From contig OZ038454.1 of NCBI GenBank assembly GCA_964036195.1, positions 9,796,001 to 9,860,000 of the forward strand: a DNA stretch of 64,000 bases, read 5' to 3'. Source of the stretch: Sphaerolaimus hirsutus. Lineage: Eukaryota > Nematoda > Chromadorea > Monhysterida > Sphaerolaimidae. Below the pieces are notes generated by a model. That model saw only the letters and a list, made by a program, of their open reading frames with translations, had not been told where the DNA came from and did not search any database. Numbering within the stretch: position 1 is the first letter of the stretch; each line of letters begins with the position of its first letter. The translations under genes were made by a program, and so were the position numbers. Shown piece after piece: positions 1-9,924 of this stretch.

Positions 1-70
1 AGAATGTTTCGGGACTTTCGATCGACTCTCGCATCGCCTGAAAATTTTTGGGTCAAACGTTAGACAAAAA

Positions 71-436
71 TTATTTACACAGAGCGAATTCACAATGTCC
101 AAAATATCCACCAGGACGAAAAAGGAAACAAACCGCTTCATATGAAGTCGCATCATAATCCAATGGAGCCGTGTTCAATCTTTCAAGCTTCAAATTCGTA
201 TCGGATGGGTAATATTGATATCCAGTGCACAAGGATCGATTTTGTCTGCTTACTTTGTATTTCATCAATTTCACGCAATCTAGAAATCGGCTCACGGCGG
301 CCGTACGAGCCGCCATTTTAGCTACACAATGACAGGAAACCGGCTCTACTTTGAATGTTTTTATTGCAGGTCGTGATAATGTTTTGGATACACGGGATGA
401 TTCTGGAGAGAAATCAACTATTTGGCACGTCGCCAA
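71..436 (-). CDS. Hypothetical ORF, 121 aa
   Basis: Uninterrupted ATG-to-stop ORF with mixed, non-repetitive composition (KMAARTAAVSRFLDCVKLMK). It lies downstream of the nAChR stop on the same strand. I recognise no family. A second minus-strand ORF at 448-717 in another frame could be an adjoining exon or a frameshifted part. Coding status unproven. Confidence 0.3.
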   Translation of the reverse strand: MATCQIVDFSPESSRVSKTLSRPAIKTFKVEPVSCHCVAKMAARTAAVSRFLDCVKLMKYKVSRQNRSLCTGYQYYPSDTNLKLERLNTAPLDYDATSYEAVCFLFRPGGYFGHCEFALCK

Positions 437-1245
437 TATCGGTTTTATTACAGAAAACTGACATGTCTTTGAGGATCTGTGTTATTTTTTATGCGGGACC
501 ATGAATGAAATGTTCGCATCAACTTGACTGCAGAACTGCCGTGAACCGTACGCCCATTACTTCTGAATATACCAAATTGGTTAAGTTTCATACAATTGAA
601 CCAGCGCAGTTTAAAAAAGAAAAACGAAAACGATTTCGACACACTGAATTCATTTTCTGGATATTGAATATATAGGTACTCGGCTTTTGACGATAGAATG
701 CGTCCTTTGTACATCACTCATCTAGCTTTGTAACACTCTGTATTTTCCTTCTTATCAGTCATCTCTCTTTGGCAGTTTACCAATATATATCACAAGGAAT
801 ATTAGAAAATCGAGATTTTTGTGTGACTAAACTTTTCAAAGACTTGACGGAGCAGTAACTACTTGTGAAAAATGATGGAAATTGCTTCGTATTTACTATG
901 TTTTGTATTTGTATTCATTGAGCTTGAGCTAAATGAGTATAGGAGCCATGATCAATACATAATGTATCACACATTTATCTCACTCGTTTCGATATGTTTT
1001 ATATCACACGTTTCAAAACTATCGCACCGTGGGGTTGCAACGATAAATCGTATCGAATATCGAATATTCCTTGTGAAGCTAAAATTGCAAAAAATATCAA
1101 TAATATCGATGTCGATACGCAATAAATCGTCGCAACTCTAATCGGAGGTCTGAAAACAAATTTACTAAAACAATCGCGAATGATTTTGTGAACAAAATTC
1201 AAATGGGTACTAAAATAGTTTATAAACAGAGCCTAATTTGAATAC

Positions 1246-1372
1246 TTATTTATACATAGAATCCATCAATTTCTCCGTCAATATTATCGTTGGTTGTTCC
1301 GCTGTTAGGACGCCGGTTGCGAATACAATCGTGATGCCAACAAAAACTGCCATAAATGATCTTTCCAGGAGC
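1246..1372 (-). CDS. nAChR exon 13: TM4 and stop
   Basis: LLERSFMAVFVGITIVFATG is TM4. A short extracellular tail ends MDSMYK, stop TAA at 1246-1248. Acceptor CCCCAG gives the correct phase. Confidence 0.85.
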
Positions 1373-4300
1373 CTGGGGTTTTGATTTAGGATTAGCGGAA
1401 GTTGACAAACCAAATAATTTATACTTCTGGACTAGTGTAGGATAAATACCGTATTTCCTCCAATAGAGGTATCCTGTAATTGAAGGTACAGAAGAAGTGA
1501 CTATATCAATTACAGGTTTACCTACAATTGGAGGTGATACAATACTATAAAGGTTCCATGATTTGATTCCACTTTATTCTGTCCCATGTAATTCGGTCCC
1601 AACCAGATGCCAAAAACGTGCATTTTACCGCCATCTTGAGTCAAATATAACCCAAGCCGAAAAGCGACGCAACTGCCCACCTAGCTAATTGCTGCCAGTC
1701 TTTCCGTATATTCTGGAGCGATTTTTCAGCCGTCATCTGATCTGATATGCGCTTCACTACACAATTGATCTCTTGAAACTGCGCTTTGAGGGTACCAGCA
1801 ATGTCCGCCTGTGATGTTTTTTTCAGAAACATTTATTTCATAGGTACCTACAGAAAGAGTGCAAAATTTGCACTGCCACTAGCGGGAATCGAACCCGCGC
1901 GTTTCGTATAGAACACCAGCACCCTAACTACTAGACCACAATGACCGCTGAGCTGTAGTCCCTCTTAGGGGCTTATACGCTGCTATGGCATTTCCCTTAA
2001 CTGTACACATTGATAACTGGTTTGTCTAACCGTGTCTGTCCGATCAGTTAACAAATCGGAATTTTTTCTCGCAAAATTTCGCGACCCGCCCGCGCTGCGC
2101 TGAGCACCCCTTCGGTTGTCGACTCTGCCGTCGCGGCTGCAACCCTTTGGCGTGCCGTTTGGGCTTCGACTAGTGCGTGATGGCTCCGGTGCAGCCGCCG
2201 GGTCGTTGCCCGACACGTTCCGGTCGACGTTGTGCAGCAGGGCGGCGCACGTGTGCGACTTGGACAGGAGTCGCCGTCTGCGGGCAGTCCCAGGTAGGGT
2301 GTCAACAAAAACTTTTTGGCGGAAAACGGAAACGGAAACGGAAAAAAATTTACACTTGCCGGAAAACGGAAACAGAAACGGAAAAAAATTTGCACCTGCC
2401 GGAAAACGGAAAAGGGAAAAATGAAAGGCCGGAAAACGGAAATGGAAACGGAAAAATTTGCTGAAATTATGCCGGAAACGGAAAAAATTTGTTGAAATTT
2501 TGCCGGAAACGGAAAAAAAATTGCAGAAATTTATCCAGAAATCAAAAAATTTGCAGAAATCTTGCTAGAAATAGAAACAATTCACATAATTGAGAACCTG
2601 CATGCATGTTTACCAGTTTGGCTGAAACAGAAAACAGAGAATTGAGTCAGAAAATGGAATAAAGTTGGAACAACAGACAATTGAGCCGGAAAACGGAAAA
2701 AAGGCGGAAAAACTGAAATTTTAGCCAGAAAACGGAAAATGATCCGGAAAAACGGAAACGGAAACGGAAAAAAAATTTAGCAGCTGGAAAACGGAAACGG
2801 ATGTGGAAAAAAATTTGCCTGCGGAAACGGAAAACAGAAAGTTGACACCCTAGTCCCAGGCCCTGTAAATGCCCTGTAAAATGTCAAATGTCATTCAAAG
2901 CGCCAAAGGTCAGGTAAAATGCATTGTAAAGCGTACGCTTGTCATTTTACAGGGAAGTTTACATGACTTTTGACACATTACATGACATTTTACAGGTCAT
3001 TTTACAGCGTCTGGGACTGGCACCTGAACGAGTTCACGCCCGACGCCGCCAACAGGGGCACGTAGCCGCCGCCGTAGTCGGCCAGGCGGCCGATTGGCGA
3101 GAAGCCTGCGAACATTGCCGCCGCGCGTCAGTTTTTTGTGTTGAACTCAACCGTTAGCCATTGTACTGATTCATAACCGGGGACATAATTATGTGTCCAG
3201 GATATTCGATTGTACACTGCCTGGAGAATGGTAGGGTACCCCTGAAAAAATGACCCCGATATCGGAATGGAGCCTGTCGCCTCCCAATGGGGAAATACGC
3301 ACTCACGTGCAGAAACTTTTTCACTATCGAAAACTGTTGTTGTTTTAAAATGTCGTTTAAATACTTTCTTTCACCCTTAGACAAAAAGGAGATGAAAAGA
3401 AACTGTGGTGATCCCACCCCCAAATAGAAACCTCTGATACATTCAATGTGCAAATGTTCTAAATTTCAAACGAACCAAGACTGTAGGACCAAAACCGTAC
3501 CTTTTAGTTCCTCACAATATGTACTGTCACTATTGGTGGAATCTGCGTCAATGTGGTGTTGAGGTGTGTTCGGCTCTGTGTTACTTAGAAACCGTTTCTC
3601 TGGCAATGGATCATATTCTGTTGGCGAATGGATTGTATTCATGGTTGTCGCGTGCCCGATTCTGTTTCGACCAATTGGCGTTTCAACATTTGTGTGCTGA
3701 TTTTTCTCCACAAGCACCATTGTTGGCCTCTTTGCCACCATAGTTGCATTTTGTCTGAAGCCACCTTGCACCTGCGAACTTTAGTTTCATAACCATTTAC
3801 AATTTACTGTACATATTTCCTCGAATTTTGATTGGCAGCGCTGATTCGAGGAAATACGGTACAATGATTTCATCTTATGGTGTAGTTGTAAAAGCGGAGT
3901 GGTGTAAAAGCGCCATGCCGCTTCGCACCATTTTGCTGTGGCGCTATTGGCGCATGGCGCAATTTTTTGGTGCCGTTAGGAGCAAAAGCACCTGGCGCTA
4001 GCGCCAACGTAAAAGCGTGATTGCGCTTTTGGTGCTTGGCGTTATTTTGCTGTGGCGCCATTGGCTCTTGGCGCTAAGGGTTAGAAAAGCACCACGGCGC
4101 TTTTGGCGCTTGGCGCCTAAGTCTTGTCACTAGCTTTCAAACTGACACATTGGTGATTTTGCTGTGCGTTCTCATACACTACCGCTGCCATCCGCATGTC
4201 GTTCTCCGTGCACATCGTTCCACCTATCAACTTGCCATTACCGAGTCTGGACTGTCTGCACTCTGTTGGCGGTGAAATGCTGGAAACAGCGTTCGAGCGA

Positions 4301-7300
4301 ATCTTTCGTTTGCACATTGAGCGGCAACATTTGAGCAATTGGGGCCCGCACTTTTTTCTCTCGTTGAAAACTAGATCGTCCAGATTTGACAGGTTTCTGC
4401 TCAGCGCTCTGTTTTTCACTGATGGCTTGAATTTGCTGGCCTGGTGGACCACCTCTGCGTTTGTTGCACTGTTATTTTTTGTGGATTTTTTTTGACAATC
4501 TGTGTACCTTTGAGAGGATCATTTGAGAGAACTCAAGCAGGAGTTTTGTAGGGGGTTCTCATATACAGTATATCGCTCTTAAATCGACTTTGAAATTGAA
4601 AGTAGGCAAAACGGTATGAAAATTGGAATTGGTGATTTTGAGAAAAATTTTTGTCCAAATTTATAAAAATAGGTACCCATAGTTACATGACTGGCCAATT
4701 TAGGGGGTTTCAAGGGGTCCCAAATCTACAATACCCTGCAATACATGTTTCACATAATTACAGACATTTGTACTGGTAATAATCACACTATTTCTTACCA
4801 GATCAACCCCTGAACAATACCCCTCTACCCCCAAAATACAAAATAACCTCCAAAAAGCCTGGTAGCGTGGTGTCTGGTGCAAAACAACTGGGCCAATCTC
4901 GATCTGAGCAGTACCCTGGCGTAGCGCGGCACGGGCAGCCCCCTGTTTCCCTGCATTTGCACGCTCAGCGTGATCGTGGTGGCGCACGTTGCCAGGAACA
5001 TGATCAATATTAGACCGACGTAATACCTGCCTGCGGTTGAATGGTTTGGGTGTGGCGTTGGCGTGTGTTGGCGACTTTTGTGGTGTTGTTTGAATCAAAC
5101 TTGCGCCACATAATAAATATGTACTTATGAATACTGGTGTAAAAGCGCCATGGCGTTTTTGGCTCTTGGTGCTATTTTTCTCTGGCGCCAGGAAAAGATA
5201 GAACACCTGGGGCCAGTTCCGCAAAATGAGAAGTGAGAAGTGAAATGGCAAAGGCGAAGTAAAAGCGCAAAGGCGACGTGAAACGGCGAGTGAATTGGCA
5301 AAAGCGAGGTAAAAAAATAAAAATAAAATGTAATTTCTCTTCGCTTTCGCCATTTCACTTGCCAATTCACTTGCCATTTCACCTCGCCTATTGCGCTTTT
5401 ACTTCGCATTTGCCATTTCACTTCTCATTTTGCGGAACTGGCACCTGGTGCTGCTGCTGGCGCTTTGCGACAGTTTGCTCTTCTGGCGCCATTCGCGCTT
5501 GGCGCATTGGTATTGAAAACGTTTTGGCGCTTGGCGTCAAAGTCCTGGCGCTTTTACACCACTACTACTGAATGTAAATACTTAAAATTTTTACAAATTT
5601 ACAAAAAAATGTACCTAATAGAGGGACTACTTTCGATGTTGCCGGCAGCTTGTCAGAGACCATCATTAGGATAATTGCCAATGACAGAAGTGCCGTAACG
5701 CCAAGTGACACTTTTTCCGTGTTTTCACCGCTTGTGCTGCAGAAAAAAAAGAAGTTCATTTGAGTTTTCTAATGTTGATTCTATTCTGAATTTTATGCGG
5801 ATAGGTAATTTTTGTTCACCTGTGCGGCGTAAAAAAGCCGAGTATTGTCACCGTTGTGATGAATGCTGAAGGCAAAATCAGCGTGAGCATGTAGTAAGCT
5901 GGATTTCTCTTTATAATTAAGTAAATAGAAATATCCACGTATGGAGCGTCCGGACAACATTCATAGTATCTGCAGATTTCAAAATGAATTGCATGCAATG
6001 CAAAACTTTTCCATGGTCTTAGATGCTTCTAAAAAAATCCAACTTTTTATTTTTTCGTGCCTTCAATGCCAGCATATTCCATTCCATCGACGGAGTATAA
6101 TGAGCCAGAATGTTCTCTGGGGCTGGTTCCAATACGGTCAAATCCAAAAGAGAACCATCTTGGGTCCACGAAGCCAGCATTATGTGACACGCTTGCTGAA
6201 ATTGTAAATGTTTTAGTTGAACTCGATATTTCGTAATACTTTACGATACTATCTGAAGAGCATAATAAAGTTGCACGAATTCACGGCATTTTGACAATCA
6301 CAGACGTGCGCAGGATTTTTGAATGGGGGGGGGCGGATTGTTTACGGAGCTCGGCGAACGGGGGGGGGCCCTAAAATTTGGCCTATGTAGTAGGGAAATG
6401 GCACCATGGCGCTGGCGCCATTCGTAGGCGCTGGCGCCCCCCCCCCCCCCGCCCCCCTGCGTACGTCCTTGTTGACAATAATTTACCTGATCAAATGGGA
6501 AGTACGTCAGGTCTAAATTACACGTGACATCCGTGATGAGCGCTTTGTACAGCTGCATGGATCCGTCGCTTTTGACAAGTACATTCGTGGCCATTTCACT
6601 TTCATGAAGATTCATATTAGCACTGCGATTAATTTTATTCTTTACATCGATAAATGGCTTTAAATATTTATAATATTTTGCATGTAGTGTAGCTGGGGAT
6701 GGCAGATTTTATGGGGATGGAGGTGGTAGATTTTCATATTGGATGCAGAAAATTCAGGAAAAAATTAATGAACCTACAAACTATTTATAAATACATCCCG
6801 CGCTTTCTTTCTTAAACAGCAAGTTGCAAAGAAATGGTAAACTTACGGAAGAGGCTCAACTGCCCCATCAAGTGGAGGTTGTGGTTTATCAGACAGTCTT
6901 TACATTGTACCGGACATCTGAAGTGTGGTCCCAATTCCTAATACCGTATTTGCTTGAATAGTTCCCCCTCGAATAATCCCCCCCTGTAAGATGAGTGAGG
7001 AAATAATCATTCCCACCTCGAATAATCCCCCCTTAAAGATATTTGATCAATTAGTTGTGTCAAATTTTAACAAAAATGGCACGTTTTTGTGTTTAAAATG
7101 CATTTTTCGTGAAATGACTTGATGGAAAAATACTCAAACATTTTGAAGAAAGAATAATTCCCCCCTCGAATAATGCCCCCTCGAATAGGTCCCCCCTCCA
7201 AAAAGTTTGGCAAAATAATAACCCCCCAGGGGGACTATTCAAGCAAATACGGTAGTACCTTTTTAATTTAAAGTACCTATTTGAATAAATCTAATTTTTA

Positions 7301-9752
7301 AATCGACATATTTACATAAATATTATCACTTTATATTTTCAAGAAGGTACGGCTCACCTGTTGTAAACTAGGAGGTCAGGCTGCCAGACCAAACCAGCAG
7401 GTAAATGGATGAACTTTATGCCAGCATATTCTTCTGGTGGCCATCTCAAGTACTCATCAATCCAATACTGAAAAGTACAATAGATATTAATGTCTATATT
7501 TGACTAGACATAAATAAGGGTGGTAGCCCATCGGAGGGTTAGCCATCCCCCCAAAAACGGTCTAGCTATCTAGGTATCCGGCCTATTGAAAAATGTGTAA
7601 ATATATAATCAGCGTCTTTTGGCGCTAGGTAGTGCCAACGCCAATGGTGTCATGACGTGGCGCCTACAAATGGCGCCAGCACCATGATGCCGTTCTATCG
7701 GGCGTGCACTGATACGCACACGTGCCCGATACGCACATATGCCCGTTTTTTTCACTTGACACTTTTTCAAGTGATTTTCAGATATGAGTAATGTCAAAAA
7801 AAGTTGCGCGATGACATCAGTGAACTTTTTTCACTTCACTCAAATCTGAAAATCACTTGAAAAAGTGTCAAGTGAAAAAAACGAGCATATGTGCGTATCG
7901 GGCACGTGTGCGTATCAGGCCTGCCCCGTTCTATCACAGTGCAGCTGAAATTTTGAGATGGGGCTGAGCACCCCCCCTCCATTCGTGGGGTACCGTAACT
8001 CCTGCCCAGACTAGTATTCAAATGATGTTGCCTAATCAGCCTGCGGGAAATTTGTGAATGGCCAATGGCAGTGGTAAACGCTGGTTATTTCCAGATATAT
8101 TTTTTGCAAGATAAACACCTTCCCGGTCACGTCCGGCAGCCATTTTTTTATTTTAAATCTTGCATCCTATCCCCAGTTCTAGGGCGCCCCAGAGGCTGAA
8201 ACTTGGGGGAGAGGTTGGCGCAACCCCCCTCTACTTCGTGTGATTTGGGGGGGTCGCGGCGACCCCTTTTCAGGGTGGGTCGCCCTAAGTGCAAAATTTT
8301 TTTTTGGCTTTGGTCTCCCACAGCAGGTCCGGCACCCACTGATTTCTGAGCTGTGGGAGGGGTATAAAAATAAAATTTTGGGGATGTGTTACCAACACCA
8401 CTCCCCTACTATACACTATTCAATAATGTGATAATGGCCCTACACACACTAGTTTTCACCGTGACTGATGTGAAAACTGGAATGGCGACATGGCGACATT
8501 CAACCTACTCTTATTGTATGCTATACGTGTTTTAGTTTTGAAATTTTCAAAGTTTAACTTTCATCAATTTCAATTCAAATTTTAAATTAATCAAGTACTT
8601 CAACCGTGTTGATTAATCTGCACTTTAAAAATTTCAGTTTTCACATGAAGTCACGGTGAAAACTAGTGTGTGTAGGCACATTAATGTGAAAAATTTCTCA
8701 AAAATTCGCTTATTCTCAAAAAAAAACACCACCCCCCACCCCCCCCCCCGAATAGATGGATGACAAAAAATTCACTTTTTGGAGCTTTGGGGGGAATTTC
8801 AAAGTGTAAATTTTGTAAATTTTTGTTCCTGCAAGATGTCATTATGATGTCATAAAATTCACCCTAAGTAAACTTTGCAATGCAGGCATTTTAGAGGTAT
8901 GGTTCTTTACATAACTTTAAACATCAAACTCTTCCCTTTAAAGTATCATAAACCAGCACTTCAAGTGTCTAATAAAGAAGTTCCAAAAAGTGAATTTTTT
9001 GTCATCCATCTATTGGGGAGTGGTGTTTTTTAGAGAATAAGTGAATTTTCGAGAAATTTTTCACATTAACTCACATTATTGAACAGTGTATGGTAGGGGA
9101 GTGGTGTTGGTAACACATCCCCAAAATTTTTGATTTATACCTCTCCCACAGCTCAGAAATCAGCGGGTGCCGGACCTGCTGTAGGACACCAAAAAAGCCA
9201 AAAAAAAATTCCACTTAGGCGACCCACCCTGAGAGGGGTCGCCGCGACCCCCCCCCCCCCCCAATTCATGCGAAGTAGAGGGGGGTTGCGCCAACATCTC
9301 CCCCAAGTTTCAGCCTCTGGGGCGCCCTAGAACTGGGGATAGGATATAAGAAGTAAAATCAAAAAATCGCTGCCGGACGTGACCGGGAAGGTGTTTAGGT
9401 TTATTTGCACGCCAGTGTGGTAAATTGACCTATCAAAAGACGTATTTCGAGTATAAATAAGCAGCAAAATTAGACCAACAAGTTCGAGCCACAGATAAAC
9501 TGTAACCACTTGATCATTTTCTTCCACTTTTAGTACTTGTTTCAAATACATTTGCATGGAAATATTGACAATTTGGTTTGGATCTATCACAGGTCTAATA
9601 TCTTTTTTGTAGCCATTAAATAAGAAATCATACAGCCTCGATTGTGGAGCGCTTTGATACAATTCATTCACAGGCGTCATATTTGACCCGACTGCAAATA
9701 TAGCGGCGCAGAATGATGAAAATGCTGTGATAGACTGCAGAATATGAACCAT
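1246..9752 (-). CDS. Nicotinic acetylcholine receptor, alpha-type subunit (13 coding exons)
   Basis: Pentameric ligand-gated cation channel subunit of the plasma membrane. Coding exons on the minus strand: 9480-9752, 7358-7467, 6487-6622, 6044-6195, 5820-5969, 5615-5736, 4886-5030, 4183-4468, 3501-3771, 3024-3105, 2007-2277, 1681-1808, 1246-1372. They total 2253 nt, about 750 aa, and every junction keeps phase with GT/AG. Seen: a hydrophobic signal peptide (about 1-22), a Cys-loop C162-C176 with exactly 13 residues between, a WTQDG loop-B motif, a vicinal C228-C229 pair (alpha-type, agonist binding), TM1-TM3, Glu281 just before TM2 (cation selectivity), a large TM3-TM4 loop, the MA helix ending KDWQQLAR, and TM4. 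The TM3-loop junction (ARVLLRSRLAQL) recalls alpha9/alpha10 subunits, but subtype is inference. Loop exons 8-11 and the donors of exons 7, 8 and 11 are the least certain parts. Confidence 0.92.
1681..1808 (-). CDS. nAChR exon 12: amphipathic MA helix
   Basis: TLKAQFQEINCVVKRISDQM followed by KSLQNIRKDWQQLAR is the amphipathic helix that precedes TM4 in nAChRs. Acceptor CACAG, donor AG/GTGGGC. Confidence 0.85.
1874..1945 (-). tRNA. tRNA-like sequence, probably a tRNA pseudogene or SINE head
   Basis: 72 nt in nAChR intron 11. An A-box-like TGGTCTAGTAGTTAGG and a perfect B box GGTTCGATTCC are present. The T-stem pairs GCGGG/CCCGC, and the 7-bp acceptor stem pairs throughout if G-U is allowed. 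The body resembles tRNA-Glu, but canonical numbering gives anticodon UCU and an anticodon stem with two mismatches, so function is doubtful. Confidence 0.5.
2007..2277 (-). CDS. nAChR exon 11: loop, GC-rich
   Basis: Begins RRLLSKSHTCAALLHNVDRN, Arg/Ser-rich afterwards. The acceptor CAG is the target duplication of the B element. The 3' donor (TGT before GTACAG) was chosen for phase 0; the frame closes at a stop at 1983-1985. Confidence 0.65.
2281..3023 (-). mobile_element. B-family element B1, forming nAChR intron 10
   Basis: Hairpin-type element with ends GTGCCAGTCCC and GGGACTGCCCG on the gene strand, flanked by CAG at 2278-2280 and 3024-3026 (CTG on plus). Intron 2278-3023 equals this element plus one CAG. 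A hAT-like element (2295-2852) is nested in its end. Confidence 0.8.
2295..2852. mobile_element. hAT-like element with GGAAAACGG tandem interior, copy A1
   Basis: Termini TAGGGTGTCAA and TTGACACCCTA, flanked by the perfect 8-bp duplication GTCCCAGG (2287-2294 and 2853-2860). The interior is degenerate tandem GGAAAACGGAAACGG. Inserted into the end of B1. Confidence 0.85.
3024..3105 (-). CDS. nAChR exon 10: loop, GC-rich
   Basis: Short GC-rich exon (FSPIGRLADYGGGYVPLLAA). Its donor GT is the first two bases of a B-family transposon. Joined to exon 11, the frame reads on without interruption. Confidence 0.7.
3501..3771 (-). CDS. nAChR exon 9: TM3-TM4 cytoplasmic loop (probable)
   Basis: Acceptor TTCGCAG, donor AAAG/GTACGG. 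90 codons plus 1 nt of polar sequence (PTEYDPLPEKRFLSNTEPN), uninterrupted and phase-compatible on both sides. Confidence 0.65.
3886..4110. repeat. GCGCCATGGCGC-type palindromic repeat in nAChR intron 8
   Basis: Runs of GTAAAAGCGCCA, TTGGCGC and CATGGCGC units. Related to the element at 5134-5566 and to the interiors of C-family elements. No clean terminal duplication seen. Confidence 0.55.
4183..4468 (-). CDS. nAChR exon 8: TM3-TM4 cytoplasmic loop (probable)
   Basis: Open frame with acceptor AACAG and a phase-0 donor GTAGTG. Polar and Cys/Lys-rich (KKCGPQLLKCCRSMCKRKIR). Assigned to the loop by position and phase only, since loops are not conserved. The frame stays open past the chosen donor to a stop near 4117. 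Confidence 0.6.
4886..5030 (-). CDS. nAChR exon 7: TM3 and start of the cytoplasmic loop
   Basis: Continues VPLLG as RYYVGLILIMFLATCATTI, then QGNRGLPVPRYARVLLRSRL. Markedly GC-richer than flanking DNA. The donor chosen (TT before GTTTTG) fits the phase of exon 8; an alternative phase-2 donor lies near 4829. Confidence 0.85.
5134..5566. mobile_element. Palindromic element in nAChR intron 6 with a nested inner element
   Basis: Inverted termini GGTGTAAAAGCGCC and GGCGCTTTTACACC. A second inverted repeat (about 5207-5451, ends CCAGTTCCGCAAAATGAG and complement) lies inside and is flanked by CACCTGG on both sides, so it inserted later. The whole fills most of the intron. Confidence 0.65.
5615..5736 (-). 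CDS. nAChR exon 6: TM2 pore helix
   Basis: TEKVSLGVTALLSLAIILMM is the pore-lining helix with Glu at -1' and Leu at 9'. It is followed by VSDKLPATSKVVPLL. Three extra residues (ENT) sit between the usual Gly and the -1' Glu. Confidence 0.93.
5820..5969 (-). CDS. nAChR exon 5: loop C and TM1
   Basis: YYECCPDAPYVDISIYL gives the adjacent Cys pair that defines alpha subunits, followed by RNPAYYMLTLILPSAF and the rest of TM1. Acceptor CTGCAG, donor GTGAAC. Confidence 0.93.
6044..6195 (-). CDS. nAChR exon 4: second Cys and loop B
   Basis: Starts QACHIMLASWTQDG: it closes the Cys-loop (C176) and carries the agonist-binding Trp of loop B. Ends ALKARKNK plus 2 nt. Donor GTTGGA. Confidence 0.9.
6299..6471. 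mobile_element. C-family hAT-like element C1 (decayed) in nAChR intron 3
   Basis: Internal AGGATTTTTGA, G/C homopolymer runs and TACGTCCTTG end as in other C copies. Perfect 8-bp duplication TTGACAAT at 6291-6298 and 6472-6479. The left tip is mutated. It begins eight bases inside the intron from the exon 3 donor. Confidence 0.75.
6487..6622 (-). CDS. nAChR exon 3: first half of the Cys-loop
   Basis: Encodes SDGSMQLYKALITDVTC then NLDLTYFPFDQ, the canonical Cys-loop start (C162). Donor GTAAAT. A hAT-like element sits only a few bases into the following intron. Confidence 0.92.
6942..7254. mobile_element. D-family element (CCGTATTT termini)
   Basis: Inverted ends CCGTATTTGCTTGAATAG and complement, each flanked by TA. 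Interior of CCCCCTCGAATAA-type repeats. Lies in nAChR intron 2. TA flanks suggest a Tc1/mariner-type origin (inference). Confidence 0.6.
7358..7467 (-). CDS. nAChR exon 2: loop A region
   Basis: Begins YWIDEYLRWPPEEYAG and ends with the conserved WQPDLLVYN motif. Acceptor TTTTCAG, donor GTGAGC. It is 36 codons plus 2 nt, matching the next exon's phase. Confidence 0.9.
7704..7927. repeat. Inverted repeat in nAChR intron 1
   Basis: Arms read GATACGCACACGTGCCCGAT, then TATGCCCGTTTTTTTCACTT, then AAAGTG-type sequence, and return in inverse order, meeting near 7800. Hairpin-forming and palindromic; no protein. Confidence 0.7.
8103..9395. mobile_element. Large (about 1.3 kb) fold-back structure in nAChR intron 1
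   Basis: Long imperfect inverted repeat. TTCCCGGTCACGTCCGGCAG near 8118 returns as its complement near 9372, and the arms match inward through the GGGGTATA/TATACC and GTGTTACCAACACCA blocks to about 8780/8985. A small element with CACACACTAGTTTTCACCGTG ends (about 8438-8685) is nested in the left arm. No coding capacity seen. Confidence 0.75.
9480..9752 (-). CDS. nAChR exon 1: signal peptide and N-terminal ligand-binding domain
   Basis: 91 codons from ATG at 9750-9752. A hydrophobic leader is followed by RLYDFLFNGYKKDIRPV and the NISMQMYLKQVLKVEENDQ strand region typical of the nAChR N-terminus, ending WLEL. Donor is GTTGGT. A TTTCAG acceptor lies 17 nt before the ATG, so an upstream 5' UTR exon is likely. 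A minimal ATG-ACA-TAA uORF precedes the start. Confidence 0.9.
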
Positions 9753-9924
9753 TATGTCATTATGGCCCTGAAATGAATATTTATTTTGAGGAAAAAGTGT
9801 TCTTTGAGTGTAATATATAAATATTTACGTGAATCATAAATATTACGTCAAAGGTAGTAAGTTTCCACATACCCACACTTCCATCAAGATCTCACATTTC
9901 CAATCAACCACACACAACACTGAT

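Noticed and set aside
2048..2464. Overlapping ORFs on both strands around 2.05-2.46 kb
   Set aside because: Shadows of GC-rich nAChR exon 11 and of GGAAAACGG tandem repeats; composition explains the open frames.
4700..5377. 225-aa minus ORF in nAChR intron 6 / exon 7
   Set aside because: Reads exon 7 in the wrong frame and extends into the palindromic element at 5134-5566; TM3 is in another frame.
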